Below are positions 16,782 to 25,254 of a stretch of 52,456 nucleotides of DNA, in pieces (within the stretch, counting starts at the first letter, position 1; every line of letters starts with the position of its first letter). The stretch covers positions 1-52,456 of the IMG/VR virus record IMGVR_UViG_3300034082_002361. One strand, 5' to 3'. A model generated the notes under the pieces. It searched no databases. It was not told the origin of the DNA and saw only the letters and a program-made list of their open reading frames with translations. A program made the translations under genes and the position numbers. Origin of the DNA: a virus.

Positions 16782-17168
16782 ATGGCTTACTCAAGCGAAG
16801 TCTTAGATCACTACGAGAATCCTCGTAATGTTGGAAAAATGGACAAGACTGACTCCAGTGTAGGTACCGGATTGGTAGGAGCTCCTGCGTGTGGTGATGT
16901 ACTGCAACTCCAAATCAAGGTAGAAAACAATGTCATCACAGATGCTAAATTTAAAACCTATGGCTGTGGATCAGCAATTGCCAGTTCGTCCTTGGTTACC
17001 ACATGGCTCAAAGGTAAGACACTGGATGAAGCAAATCTGATTGAAAACAGTGCAATTGCGGAAGAACTGGCTTTACCTCCAGTCAAGATTCACTGTTCAA
17101 TACTGGCAGAGGATGCAATTAAATCAGCTATAGCAGACTACAAGGCCAAGCATGATACAATTAACTGA
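16782..17168 (+). CDS. iscU: Fe-S cluster scaffold protein IscU
   Basis: 128 residues, the usual length of bacterial IscU. The scaffold on which [2Fe-2S] clusters are built from cysteine-desulfurase sulfur and then handed on. The three cluster cysteines are present (C37 in APACGDV, C62 in TYGCGSA, C105 in KIHCSIL) together with D39 and the LPPVK motif (98-102), the peptide bound by the HscA chaperone. All functional residues look intact. It has its own promoter and overlaps iscA by 17 nt. No iscS or hscA is visible, so it would use host partners or possibly the phage DnaK at 41062. Confidence 0.95.
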   Translation: MAYSSEVLDHYENPRNVGKMDKTDSSVGTGLVGAPACGDVLQLQIKVENNVITDAKFKTYGCGSAIASSSLVTTWLKGKTLDEANLIENSAIAEELALPPVKIHCSILAEDAIKSAIADYKAKHDTIN

Positions 17169-17478
17169 AGTAGCAGCCAAGAAGGTATTAAAGCATATTG
17201 AAAAACGCGGACAAGGCCTTGGTATCAGTATAGGTGTCAGGACCACAGGCTGCTCGGGCCTTGCTTACAAACTGGAGTATATGGATACTGCTCCAGTGAC
17301 GCTGGACTGGCTTCAATATGAAAGCCGAGGTGTCACGGTATGGGTCAACAGCAGAGACGTTCCTTATTTGAACGGACTTGTAATGGACCACAAACGACAA
17401 GGACTCAATGAAGGATTTGAGTTCATCAACCCTCAAGAAAAAGCTCGCTGCGGCTGTGGTGAAAGCTTTACAATCTAA
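17152..17478 (+). CDS. iscA: A-type Fe-S carrier protein IscA
   Basis: 108 residues, normal for the family. IscA/ErpA proteins carry iron or clusters to target enzymes. The three conserved cysteines are C34 (RTTGCSGLAYKLEY), C100 and C102 (KARCGCGESF). The start lies 17 nt inside iscU, a coupled arrangement that supports joint function. Likely customers inside this window are the four radical SAM proteins, which need [4Fe-4S] clusters; that link is inference. Confidence 0.95.
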   Translation: MIQLTEVAAKKVLKHIEKRGQGLGISIGVRTTGCSGLAYKLEYMDTAPVTLDWLQYESRGVTVWVNSRDVPYLNGLVMDHKRQGLNEGFEFINPQEKARCGCGESFTI

Positions 17479-18177
17479 ATGATCACTCCAAGATTTAACT
17501 ACGTTCCACTAGCAAGAGAAACACTAGAGGGCAAGCGTCATTACGCACTGCCTGATGGTAGCCGTGTGCCCAGTGTCACAACCATATTAGAAAAAACCAA
17601 ACCTGCAGAAGCGCGGCAGGCACTACAAGAGTGGCGCAATAGAGTGGGTACAGAACGTGCCCAGCAGATTACCACAGAAGCTGCCAATCGTGGAACACGC
17701 ATGCACACCTATCTTGAGCGTTATGTGAAAAATGATGACATAGGTGATTTTCCTAGTAACCCATTTGCACAACCTTCGTGGTTCATGGCAGCAAAAGTGA
17801 TACTAGAGGGGCTACACCATGCTGATGAATTTTGGGGTAGCGAAGTACCGTTGTATTACAGTGGGCTATATGCCGGCACTACCGACCTAGTGGGCACCTG
17901 GAAGGGACAACCTGCTATTATGGATTTTAAACAAAGTAACAAGGTCAAGAAGCGTGAATGGATTGACGATTACTTTATACAGTTGGCTGCATATGCAGCA
18001 GCACACAACGAAACACATGGTACACAAATTCGTACAGGGGTAGTGTTAATGTGTGTGAAGCCAGCAACAGAACACGATGATCCAGTGTACCAAGAATTTG
18101 TACTAGAACCTAAAGATTTTGATCACTGGCAAGATCAATGGATGCGTAGAGTAGAACTATACTATCAAACAGCATGA
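17479..18177 (+). CDS. PD-(D/E)XK family exonuclease (RecB-like)
   Basis: 232 residues, starting directly after the iscA stop. The core GTTDLVGTWKGQPAIMDFKQ contains D136 and D149-F-K151, the catalytic PD-(D/E)XK triad, followed by QLAAYAAAHNE, the Q-x-x-x-Y motif of RecB/Cas4-type nucleases. An upstream GTRMHTYLERY supplies the conserved His. There is no cluster-binding cysteine set as in Cas4/AddB. It probably degrades or processes DNA during replication or host DNA breakdown. The next gene starts in an ATGA overlap. Confidence 0.85.
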   Translation: MITPRFNYVPLARETLEGKRHYALPDGSRVPSVTTILEKTKPAEARQALQEWRNRVGTERAQQITTEAANRGTRMHTYLERYVKNDDIGDFPSNPFAQPSWFMAAKVILEGLHHADEFWGSEVPLYYSGLYAGTTDLVGTWKGQPAIMDFKQSNKVKKREWIDDYFIQLAAYAAAHNETHGTQIRTGVVLMCVKPATEHDDPVYQEFVLEPKDFDHWQDQWMRRVELYYQTA

Positions 18178-19358
18178 AAACAAAGTTAACCGAACTGGGT
18201 GCAAATGGTAGCTTTTGTATATTGCCATTCATACATCAGGAAAAAAAATTTAACGGAACTTACCATGTGTGTTGTTATGGCGATCAATTGCAGTCTGATA
18301 ATCCTGCAGATGACTCGTTGGCCAGTTTTAATTCTGATAAAATCAACAGGATCAGATCTGACATGTTGTCTGGCACAAAGCCGGCTGACTGCAATTCCTG
18401 TTATCAACAGGAACACAACAACATTTATAGTCCCAGGCTAAGAGAAAATCACACCTGGACCAATTGGGAATCTACACATACCGCAGTAGAAAAATGCTTT
18501 GATGATTTCACCCATAAAAATACCATCAAACCTATCAGTTATGACCTGAGATACAGCAATACCTGCACTTTAAAGTGCCGTATGTGCAACAGTTCCAGTA
18601 GTAGTGCATTAAATGCAGAATACAAAAAGATACAACATCAATGGCCAGAAAAGTTTTGGACCATTGACAATCCACGAATCAATCATGAAGTTGAATTGCA
18701 TAGTGATGTACAAAAAATATATCTTGCTGGTGGGGAACCACTGGTAGAGCCATTGAATTTAGAATTGCTAGACAAAGTGGCACATCATAATCCAAATTTG
18801 GTTATTCTCATTAACACAAGTTTAAATCATCTAAGTGAAAAATTTGTAACGGTATTAAACAAATTCAAATACTTGACATTGGTAGTGTCAATTGATGGAA
18901 CCCATCAAATCAACGACTATGTACGCAACGGATCAAACTTTGATACAGTGATTAAAAATATTCGTAGCATGGCACACCATGACATGATATTCTCCACATG
19001 TGTGAGCATATACAACGTGTTCAATGTTAAACAATTAGTTACTTTTATTAACAAAGAGTTTCCTAATAGTGGTCATGGCATACACCTGGTCAATGATATT
19101 CCCGAAGTGTTTGTTGACAATGTGCCGCCAGAGCTCAGACCAGGCCTGATTCAGCAATTAGAAACTTGTCTATTGGAGATTTCAGATTTTTCGGCACAAG
19201 GAATTCACAATATAATTACTACATTAAAACAAAATAATTTTGATCACAATCGTTTTAATGATTTTATCAAATATACTAAAATTTTGGATGAATCGCGCGG
19301 CGAATCAATTATCAATATGGTTCCGGAGTTAGCTAAGTATTTCAATGAACAAAGTTAA
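18174..19358 (+). CDS. Radical SAM protein with twitch-like auxiliary cluster region
   Basis: 394 residues. The radical SAM motif is C131-TLK-C135-RM-C138 (CxxxCxxC), binding the [4Fe-4S] cluster that cleaves S-adenosylmethionine; LAGGEPL is the following SAM-contacting 'GGE' motif. Before the core, C15, C33/C34, C73 and C76 are spaced like an auxiliary cluster (twitch/SPASM-like) placed at the N-terminus. The same layout occurs in the protein at 31244. Substrate unknown; such enzymes often modify peptides or sugars. It overlaps the next radical SAM gene by 14 nt. Confidence 0.85.
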   Translation: MKTKLTELGANGSFCILPFIHQEKKFNGTYHVCCYGDQLQSDNPADDSLASFNSDKINRIRSDMLSGTKPADCNSCYQQEHNNIYSPRLRENHTWTNWESTHTAVEKCFDDFTHKNTIKPISYDLRYSNTCTLKCRMCNSSSSSALNAEYKKIQHQWPEKFWTIDNPRINHEVELHSDVQKIYLAGGEPLVEPLNLELLDKVAHHNPNLVILINTSLNHLSEKFVTVLNKFKYLTLVVSIDGTHQINDYVRNGSNFDTVIKNIRSMAHHDMIFSTCVSIYNVFNVKQLVTFINKEFPNSGHGIHLVNDIPEVFVDNVPPELRPGLIQQLETCLLEISDFSAQGIHNIITTLKQNNFDHNRFNDFIKYTKILDESRGESIINMVPELAKYFNEQS

Positions 19359-20325
19359 ATTTAAATTCTTAGACATACCAATTATCAGATCCTGCAATTT
19401 AGAATGTGGTGGCTGTTTGACATTTTCCGACAGTAAAAAGATAAAAGGATTGGTAAATTTAGAACAGAGCCGCCCTTGGCTGGAACATTGGGCCGCTCGA
19501 TTGGACCCTTCTGCTGTGACTATATTTGGTGGTGAGCCACTACTGCATCCTAATTTCATTGGTTGGTGCAAACAAGTTCGACAACTTTGGCCTGATGCAG
19601 AATTACGCATTAATACAAATGGATACTATTTAAATACTTTATACGATAAAATTGAGGAGCTGTTTACTGAGGACATCAGACCGCAGTTTATAGTAAGCAT
19701 TCAAACTGGTCATGAACCGTACTACGGCATGGTCAAAGAAAATATCGAGCAACTTAAACAACTAGTATTAGCCCATCTTCAACGCAAGCACCCAGAAAAA
19801 ACCGTCACCTGGAATTTGTGGTTAGATGAACCAGAAATACATAAAAAATGGTGGAGAATTGAGATAGACGGAGTAGACGCCGGAATACGTATCACCAGTT
19901 GCGAGCAATGGCAAATCCCGTGGCAAGCACATTACCAAGGTGTTGAAACTAAATTAAAACCTTTTTACGATTATAATGATCCCTGGCACGTTGACAATCA
20001 CAGTTTCTGTCAGGCAAAAAATTTTATAAATTTGTACGAAGGAAAAATATATAAATGCCCAACAGTGGCAGTACTGAATCAGACTCTACAAACCTTTAAT
20101 TTGGCCGATGATTTGGACTGGGCATCTTATCTGACCAATTATTCCAGCCTAGATATAACAGCAGATAATGATCAAATTACCGCCTGGTTTCAGCAACAGC
20201 AAGGTCCGGAGAAGGTGTGCAACATGTGTGGTTTTAGTGGACCAAACTCAACCAACGGACATCTAAACAGGCACGAGCTTAAAAAAGGCTGGAATTTTGA
20301 AATAGTTCCTACGCAATCGTTGTAA
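19345..20325 (+). CDS. Radical SAM protein
   Basis: 326 residues. The cluster motif is SCNLECGGC (C17, C21, C24) close to the N-terminus, followed by FGGEPLLHPNF, the GGEP SAM-binding motif. Further cysteines near the end (SFCQAKNF, YKCPTVAVL and KVCNMCGF) suggest an auxiliary cluster at the C-terminus. It is translationally coupled to the preceding radical SAM gene, so the pair may act in sequence. Substrate unknown. Confidence 0.85.
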   Translation: MNKVKFKFLDIPIIRSCNLECGGCLTFSDSKKIKGLVNLEQSRPWLEHWAARLDPSAVTIFGGEPLLHPNFIGWCKQVRQLWPDAELRINTNGYYLNTLYDKIEELFTEDIRPQFIVSIQTGHEPYYGMVKENIEQLKQLVLAHLQRKHPEKTVTWNLWLDEPEIHKKWWRIEIDGVDAGIRITSCEQWQIPWQAHYQGVETKLKPFYDYNDPWHVDNHSFCQAKNFINLYEGKIYKCPTVAVLNQTLQTFNLADDLDWASYLTNYSSLDITADNDQITAWFQQQQGPEKVCNMCGFSGPNSTNGHLNRHELKKGWNFEIVPTQSL

Positions 20326-20334
20326 CCACAATAT

Positions 20335-20342
20335 CATAAATA
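20335..20342 (+). promoter_or_regulatory. T4-type late promoter
   Basis: CATAAATA, 23 nt before ATG 20366, with CAAGGA as the ribosome binding site. Confidence 0.65.
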
Positions 20343-20365
20343 CTGAATAATATCAAGGATTTGCA

Positions 20366-21739
20366 ATGGCCGTAACACAGATCAGCAGAATACAGCATCG
20401 TAGAGGTTTGCAACAAGACCTGCCCCAGTTGACTACAGCCGAACTTGGCTGGAGCATTGACGAACAACGATTGTTTATTGGAAACGGGACTCTAGAAGAA
20501 CTAGCACCATCAATTGGCGTAACAGAAATACTTACGCAAAAAAACATTGACCGTGGCGACCTAACAAGACTGTTGGGATCATACCAATTTTTTGGTAATG
20601 CTGCTGGCTATGCTGCACAAACTGGCAGTAGTTCACTGAACCCAACATCTCGCAGCATTCAGGCCAAGTTGGATGATATTGTGAATGTTAGAGATTTTGG
20701 TGCTGTTGGCGATGGTACTACCAACGACACTGATGCAATTAATCGAGCACTTACACAAATTTACAAAACTCCCAATCAGGAAACTGGCCTGCTGCCACGC
20801 AGAACTATATATTTTCCTGGCGGCACATATATAACATCAAACACAATTCAAGTTCCCCCTAACGCCAGACTGGTTGGTGACGGAATTAACAGCACCAGGA
20901 TTCAATTGACACAAGGCAACAAGAAAGTTATTGAATTGTGTGATAGCAGGTTCCTGACAGGAGCCAGTATTGGGACAACTGGTGGCATACTGCCAAGTAT
21001 GGTAGAGATACAGCATCTGACCATACACAATTCAAATTTGACTACGTCAGTGCCACTGATCAGTATTGACAGTGCTGCTAACGTAAAAATCAAGGACACG
21101 CTAATATCCAGTAATACATCTGCTGGAACTTATGTTAATCTGGTTGCAGTGAGCTCCACTGTACAACAAACCAGGAACATAGTGATTGATGGATGTATTT
21201 TGGCTCATGGTGGCAATGCTATCACACTAGCAGGTGCCAGTGTTTTAAAATTCCAGGTTTTAAATTCCACATTTGACGACATATCAAATGTCACGGTGGA
21301 TGGCGGATCTGTAAATGGTTATACTGGAATAAACAATTTTCATGGCAATATTGGCGCCGCTGCACGTATGACATCAGCAACATATTGGCACACATACGGT
21401 GAAAACTTTGATAACACTCCTACATTAAATGGAATGTTTTTAGGTAACCTGCAGCGAGGAACAGCAGCAGCAGTTGGGATTGACACCACTGATTCATCAA
21501 TCATGTTGGTAACTGCAAATTCATCTGGCACATTTGATTATGAAATAAGTAGTAGCTCGGCTCGTCGTGTTGGGACCATGATGTTTTCTTCCAATGCTAC
21601 CACAGTTGCGTTTTCTGATGAATTTGCAGAAACTGCTACCAGCTTGTCGGCAAACTTATTTTTAAATGACTTAAATCTCAGATGTTCATTGGCATCAGGC
21701 ACAGCTACTTTTAAATACGCACTTAAAAAATTCAATTAA
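20366..21739 (+). CDS. Tail spike protein with pectate-lyase-like beta helix
   Basis: 457 residues. The N-terminal 60 (QISRIQHRRGLQQDLP, then LGWSIDEQRLFIGNGT) match the short virion-attachment motif of phage fibres. Residues from about 110 contain VRDFGAVGDGTTNDTDAINR, the signature of pectate-lyase-3/glycosyl hydrolase 28-type beta helices used by tail spikes, followed by parallel beta-helix turns (TIYFPGGTYITSNTIQVP, NIVIDGCILAHGGNAI). Some spikes cut host polysaccharide; catalytic residues cannot be named here. Expressed late from its own promoter. Confidence 0.85.
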   Translation: MAVTQISRIQHRRGLQQDLPQLTTAELGWSIDEQRLFIGNGTLEELAPSIGVTEILTQKNIDRGDLTRLLGSYQFFGNAAGYAAQTGSSSLNPTSRSIQAKLDDIVNVRDFGAVGDGTTNDTDAINRALTQIYKTPNQETGLLPRRTIYFPGGTYITSNTIQVPPNARLVGDGINSTRIQLTQGNKKVIELCDSRFLTGASIGTTGGILPSMVEIQHLTIHNSNLTTSVPLISIDSAANVKIKDTLISSNTSAGTYVNLVAVSSTVQQTRNIVIDGCILAHGGNAITLAGASVLKFQVLNSTFDDISNVTVDGGSVNGYTGINNFHGNIGAAARMTSATYWHTYGENFDNTPTLNGMFLGNLQRGTAAAVGIDTTDSSIMLVTANSSGTFDYEISSSSARRVGTMMFSSNATTVAFSDEFAETATSLSANLFLNDLNLRCSLASGTATFKYALKKFN

Positions 21740-21742
21740 CCA

Positions 21743-22192
21743 ATGTTTCAACTACCAACCAGCGAGAGAATCTCTCGCTGGAAATCTTTCAGGCAACAAT
21801 TAAATCAATTGACCATGCCTGACGCAATATTAGAAACCCTGCATTTTTGGCAATCCTGCCCGTTTATCCCTTTTTATCTAGCCGCTGATGATCCTGCAAC
21901 CTGGCCCGATCCTTGGGAATTAATTACGGAAAATTACTATTGTGATCTTGCAAAAACATTGGGTATAGTGTATACTTTACATCTAAGCAGCCATGGGCCA
22001 GAATTAAATCCAGAAATAAGAGTATATTATGATCCCAAGAGCCATTATACCTACCATGTAGCTTACTTGGCTCATGGGAAATATGTTATTAATTTGGCCG
22101 AGGATGAGCTCGTAAATAACACACACATTAATCAAAGATTAATATTAAAATATTGCTACACAGCAGTAGATTTAAAATTAGAACAATACTAG
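21743..22192 (+). CDS. Conserved phage protein of unknown function
   Basis: 149 residues, starting 3 nt after the tail-spike stop. No known domain; the segment WPDPWELITENYYCDLAKTL is strongly reminiscent of a conserved hypothetical of T4-like marine phages. Codons 6-13 lie in a perfect inverted repeat (21759-21781), which would place a hairpin right after the start codon and might limit translation. It lies 8 nt before nrdA. Confidence 0.65.
   Translation: MFQLPTSERISRWKSFRQQLNQLTMPDAILETLHFWQSCPFIPFYLAADDPATWPDPWELITENYYCDLAKTLGIVYTLHLSSHGPELNPEIRVYYDPKSHYTYHVAYLAHGKYVINLAEDELVNNTHINQRLILKYCYTAVDLKLEQY
21759..21781. repeat. Perfect 11-bp inverted repeat at the start of a gene
   Basis: CCAGCGAGAGA and its reverse complement TCTCTCGCTGG flank a single base. 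In RNA this gives a stable hairpin about 16 nt after the ATG at 21743. Confidence 0.8.
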
Positions 22193-22200
22193 AGGCGTTG

Positions 22201-24504
22201 ATGACACAAATTCAAGTAACAAAAAGAGATGGCAGCAAAGAATTCTTAGACATAGAAAAAATGCATCGAGTGGTCATGTGGGCCACTGAGGGCATCACAG
22301 GAGTAAGCGCAAGCGAAGTAGAAATCAAAAGTCACATACAATTTTACAACGGTATCAGAACAGTAGACATACAAGAGACCTTGATCAAAAGCGCAGCGGA
22401 TTTAATTAGTGAAGAAACACCCAATTATCAATACGTGGCAGGCAGACTGATCAATTATCATTTGCGTAAACAAGTTTACAACGATTATACACCATGGCCT
22501 TTGTACGATTTGGTAACCAAGAATGTCAGTAGTGGTTTCTATGACAAGGCGTTACAGGATGCCTACACCAAAGATGAATGGACAATCTTGGACAGTTACA
22601 TCAAGCATGAGCGTGATGAGCACTTTACTTATGTGGCCATGGAACAATGGCGCGGCAAGTATCTGGTACAAAATCGTGTTACCAATGAGATTTTTGAAAC
22701 ACCACAGATAGCGTACCTGTTGATTGCAGCTACACTATTTCAAACTTACCCACAAGAGACCCGCTTACAGTGGGTAAAAGATTACTATGACGCTGTTAGC
22801 CTTCATGATATTAGTCTGCCTACTCCTGTTATGGCTGGTGTACGCACTCCGCAAAAGCAATTCTCCTCGTGTGTTCTTATTGAGACTGATGACAGCCTTG
22901 ATAGCATCAATGCTACTGCTAGCAGCATTGTCAAATACGTTAGTCAAAAGGCCGGAATTGGAATTGGTGCAGGGCGTATCCGTGCGCTGGGCAGCCCAAT
23001 CAGAAACGGTGATGCTTACCACACCGGAGTTGTACCGTTTTACAAGTTGTTCCAGAGTGCAACAAGAAGTTGCAGTCAAGGAGGAGTCAGAAATGGTGCT
23101 GCTACACTGTACTATCCCATCTGGCATTTGGAAATTGAGGATCTGATTGTATTAAAGAACAACAAAGGCACAGAGGATAATAGAGTACGTCACATGGACT
23201 ATGGGGTGCAATTCAACAAATTAATGTACGAAAGACTGATCTCAGGTGGCGATATTACCTGTTTTAGCCCCCACGATGTGCCTGAAATGTTTGAGGCTTT
23301 CTTCAACAACCAAGAGCGTTTTAAAGAGTTATATGAGCGAGCAGAACGTAACACCAAGTTAAGAAAGAAAACTTTTAAAGCAGCAGATTTGTTTAGTAGG
23401 TTCATGCAGGAACGCAAGGATACCGGAAGAATATATTTGCAGAACGTAGATCATGCCAACACCCACAGTCCGTTTGACGAGATGGTGGCACCGGTTAAAA
23501 TGAGTAATCTTTGCGCAGAAATAGATTTGCCAACTGTACCATTGAAAGATGTCAATGACGAGGATGGTAGGATCGCTCTGTGTACTCTATCAGCGATCAA
23601 TTGGGGCAATGTAAAAAGCCCACATGACTTTGAAAAAATGTGTCGTTTGGCAGTACGAGGACTGGATGCGTTACTAAGTTATCAGAACTATCCAATCCTG
23701 GCTGCTCGGCTGGCTACCGAGGAGTTTAGACCACTGGGAATTGGTATTATCAATTTCGCCTATTTCCTAGCTAAAAATGATGTTAGTTATAGTGATCCAC
23801 GTGCATTACCTTTAGTAGATGAGTATGCAGAGGCCTGGTCATATTACTTGATCAAAGCCTCTGCGGACCTCGCGGAAGAACAAGGCGCTTGCACCAGATG
23901 GAAAGACTTGAAATCCGCAAAGGGTATATTACCAATAGACACACGTAAACTAGATGTAGACGAGTTAGTGCTATATCAAGAACGTATGCCATGGAAGTCC
24001 TTGCGTGAACAAGTACAACGAACTGGTCAACGCAATGCGACATTGATGGCACTGATGCCCGCAGAAACAAGCGCACAAATCAGTAATGCCACTAATGGTA
24101 TTGAGCCACCGCGAAGCTATGTTAGCATTAAAGGTTCAAAACATGGTCAATTGAAGCAAGTTGTGCCCGAATATCGGCGTTTAAAGAACCGATATGAACT
24201 ACTTTGGGACCAGAAAAACCCCGAAGGTTATTTGAAGCTGTGTGCGGTGCTACAAAAGTATATTGATCAAGGCATTAGTGTAAATACTTCCTACAACCCA
24301 CAGCACTACACAGATGAAAAGATCCCCATGAGTGAGATGTTACAACATCTCATAATGTGTTACAAATATGGTTTGAAACAACTATATTATTTCAATACCT
24401 TTGATGGCCAAGGTGAAATCAATGTAGACAAAATGACTGCTGATATCAAATTAGAAGACCAAGCCGCGCAGGATCAAGCGGATTGTGACAGTTGCGTCTT
24501 ATGA
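22201..24504 (+). CDS. nrdA: Class Ia ribonucleotide reductase, alpha subunit
   Basis: 767 residues from ATG 22201 (AGAGGCG upstream); E. coli NrdA has 761. It reduces ribonucleoside diphosphates to deoxy forms, together with NrdB. An N-terminal ATP-cone (residues 3-95) gives allosteric control. Redox cysteine C224 (FSSCVLIETD), the thiyl-radical site C438 with N436 and E440 (MSNLCAEIDLP), the second redox cysteine in a GGVRNGAATLYYP context, and the radical-transfer tyrosine pair YY near residue 745 are all present. The tail ends CDSCVL, the CxxC re-reduced by thioredoxin or glutaredoxin (see 27764). Confidence 0.96.
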   Translation: MTQIQVTKRDGSKEFLDIEKMHRVVMWATEGITGVSASEVEIKSHIQFYNGIRTVDIQETLIKSAADLISEETPNYQYVAGRLINYHLRKQVYNDYTPWPLYDLVTKNVSSGFYDKALQDAYTKDEWTILDSYIKHERDEHFTYVAMEQWRGKYLVQNRVTNEIFETPQIAYLLIAATLFQTYPQETRLQWVKDYYDAVSLHDISLPTPVMAGVRTPQKQFSSCVLIETDDSLDSINATASSIVKYVSQKAGIGIGAGRIRALGSPIRNGDAYHTGVVPFYKLFQSATRSCSQGGVRNGAATLYYPIWHLEIEDLIVLKNNKGTEDNRVRHMDYGVQFNKLMYERLISGGDITCFSPHDVPEMFEAFFNNQERFKELYERAERNTKLRKKTFKAADLFSRFMQERKDTGRIYLQNVDHANTHSPFDEMVAPVKMSNLCAEIDLPTVPLKDVNDEDGRIALCTLSAINWGNVKSPHDFEKMCRLAVRGLDALLSYQNYPILAARLATEEFRPLGIGIINFAYFLAKNDVSYSDPRALPLVDEYAEAWSYYLIKASADLAEEQGACTRWKDLKSAKGILPIDTRKLDVDELVLYQERMPWKSLREQVQRTGQRNATLMALMPAETSAQISNATNGIEPPRSYVSIKGSKHGQLKQVVPEYRRLKNRYELLWDQKNPEGYLKLCAVLQKYIDQGISVNTSYNPQHYTDEKIPMSEMLQHLIMCYKYGLKQLYYFNTFDGQGEINVDKMTADIKLEDQAAQDQADCDSCVL

Positions 24505-25202
24505 AGAATTTAAATGATTATAAATCTGAACAATTTTATGAGTCTTTTAAGGATTCTGATATTACACTAAAGGTGACTGAAGATTTTGATTGTTTATTAT
24601 GGGATAAACATTTTGCTCAGGAAGAGGATCACAATATAACCCCTAGGGAATACCAAGGAAATAGATCATCAATGAGAAAAACTAAATTTTCCATGGTTCC
24701 TTTTTATTATCTATTGCCGCTACTAGAAAATAATCCTGCCCAAATTTATGATCTTGGGTGCGGGTGGAATATTTTTAAAAAATACATTCCTACCATAATT
24801 GGAGTAGGAGCAGAAGATTCTAAATCTTGTTATTTTTATGGTGACGAATCTGATTTTGTAGATGACAATTATATTAAAAATCATTATAATTACTTCGAGA
24901 GTGTGTTTTCAATCAACGCCTTACATTTTTCTCCAATAGAAAACATAAGGCAAAGAGTTTTAGATTTTTCATCCATGGTTAAAACAAACGGAAAAGGGTT
25001 TATAGCATTAAACTCCGCTCGTATGATAGAACAATCAGCTGACGATAGGTTTAAAAACGGAACAATTGATATAGATAGATTTGTCCGACAAGAATTAGAT
25101 AACATGCCATTTCAATATTTGATCTTTGATGTTGATTTTACGGTCATGGACGAGTACATGAATGGCAACATCAGGCTCGTGTTTAAAAATAATAGGAAAT
25201 AA
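24501..25202 (+). CDS. SAM-dependent methyltransferase-like protein
   Basis: 233 residues from ATG 24501, overlapping the nrdA stop (ATGA). IYDLGCGWNIFKKY resembles methyltransferase motif I (DxGCGxG-type loop), and YFESVFSINALHFSP resembles the motif after strand 4. The match is incomplete, as the glycine-rich loop is atypical, so another Rossmann-fold role is possible. The gene is distinctly AT-rich and separates nrdA from nrdB, which suggests a later insertion. Substrate unknown. Confidence 0.55.
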   Translation: MKNLNDYKSEQFYESFKDSDITLKVTEDFDCLLWDKHFAQEEDHNITPREYQGNRSSMRKTKFSMVPFYYLLPLLENNPAQIYDLGCGWNIFKKYIPTIIGVGAEDSKSCYFYGDESDFVDDNYIKNHYNYFESVFSINALHFSPIENIRQRVLDFSSMVKTNGKGFIALNSARMIEQSADDRFKNGTIDIDRFVRQELDNMPFQYLIFDVDFTVMDEYMNGNIRLVFKNNRK

Positions 25203-25226
25203 CAACAACAAGGACCTTGTTGTTGT
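25202..25226. repeat. Perfect 11-bp hairpin upstream of nrdB
   Basis: ACAACAACAAG pairs with CTTGTTGTTGT around a GAC loop, in the 52-bp gap between the methyltransferase-like gene and nrdB. There is no T-run, so RNA stability, processing or attenuation is more likely than simple termination. Confidence 0.75.
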
Positions 25227-25254
25227 AACTTTACATAAAAGCGGAATTTAACAA

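Noticed and set aside
18395-18413. 8-bp hairpin TTCCTGTT/AACAGGAA in a radical SAM gene
   Set aside because: Arms this short are expected by chance in a sequence of this length.
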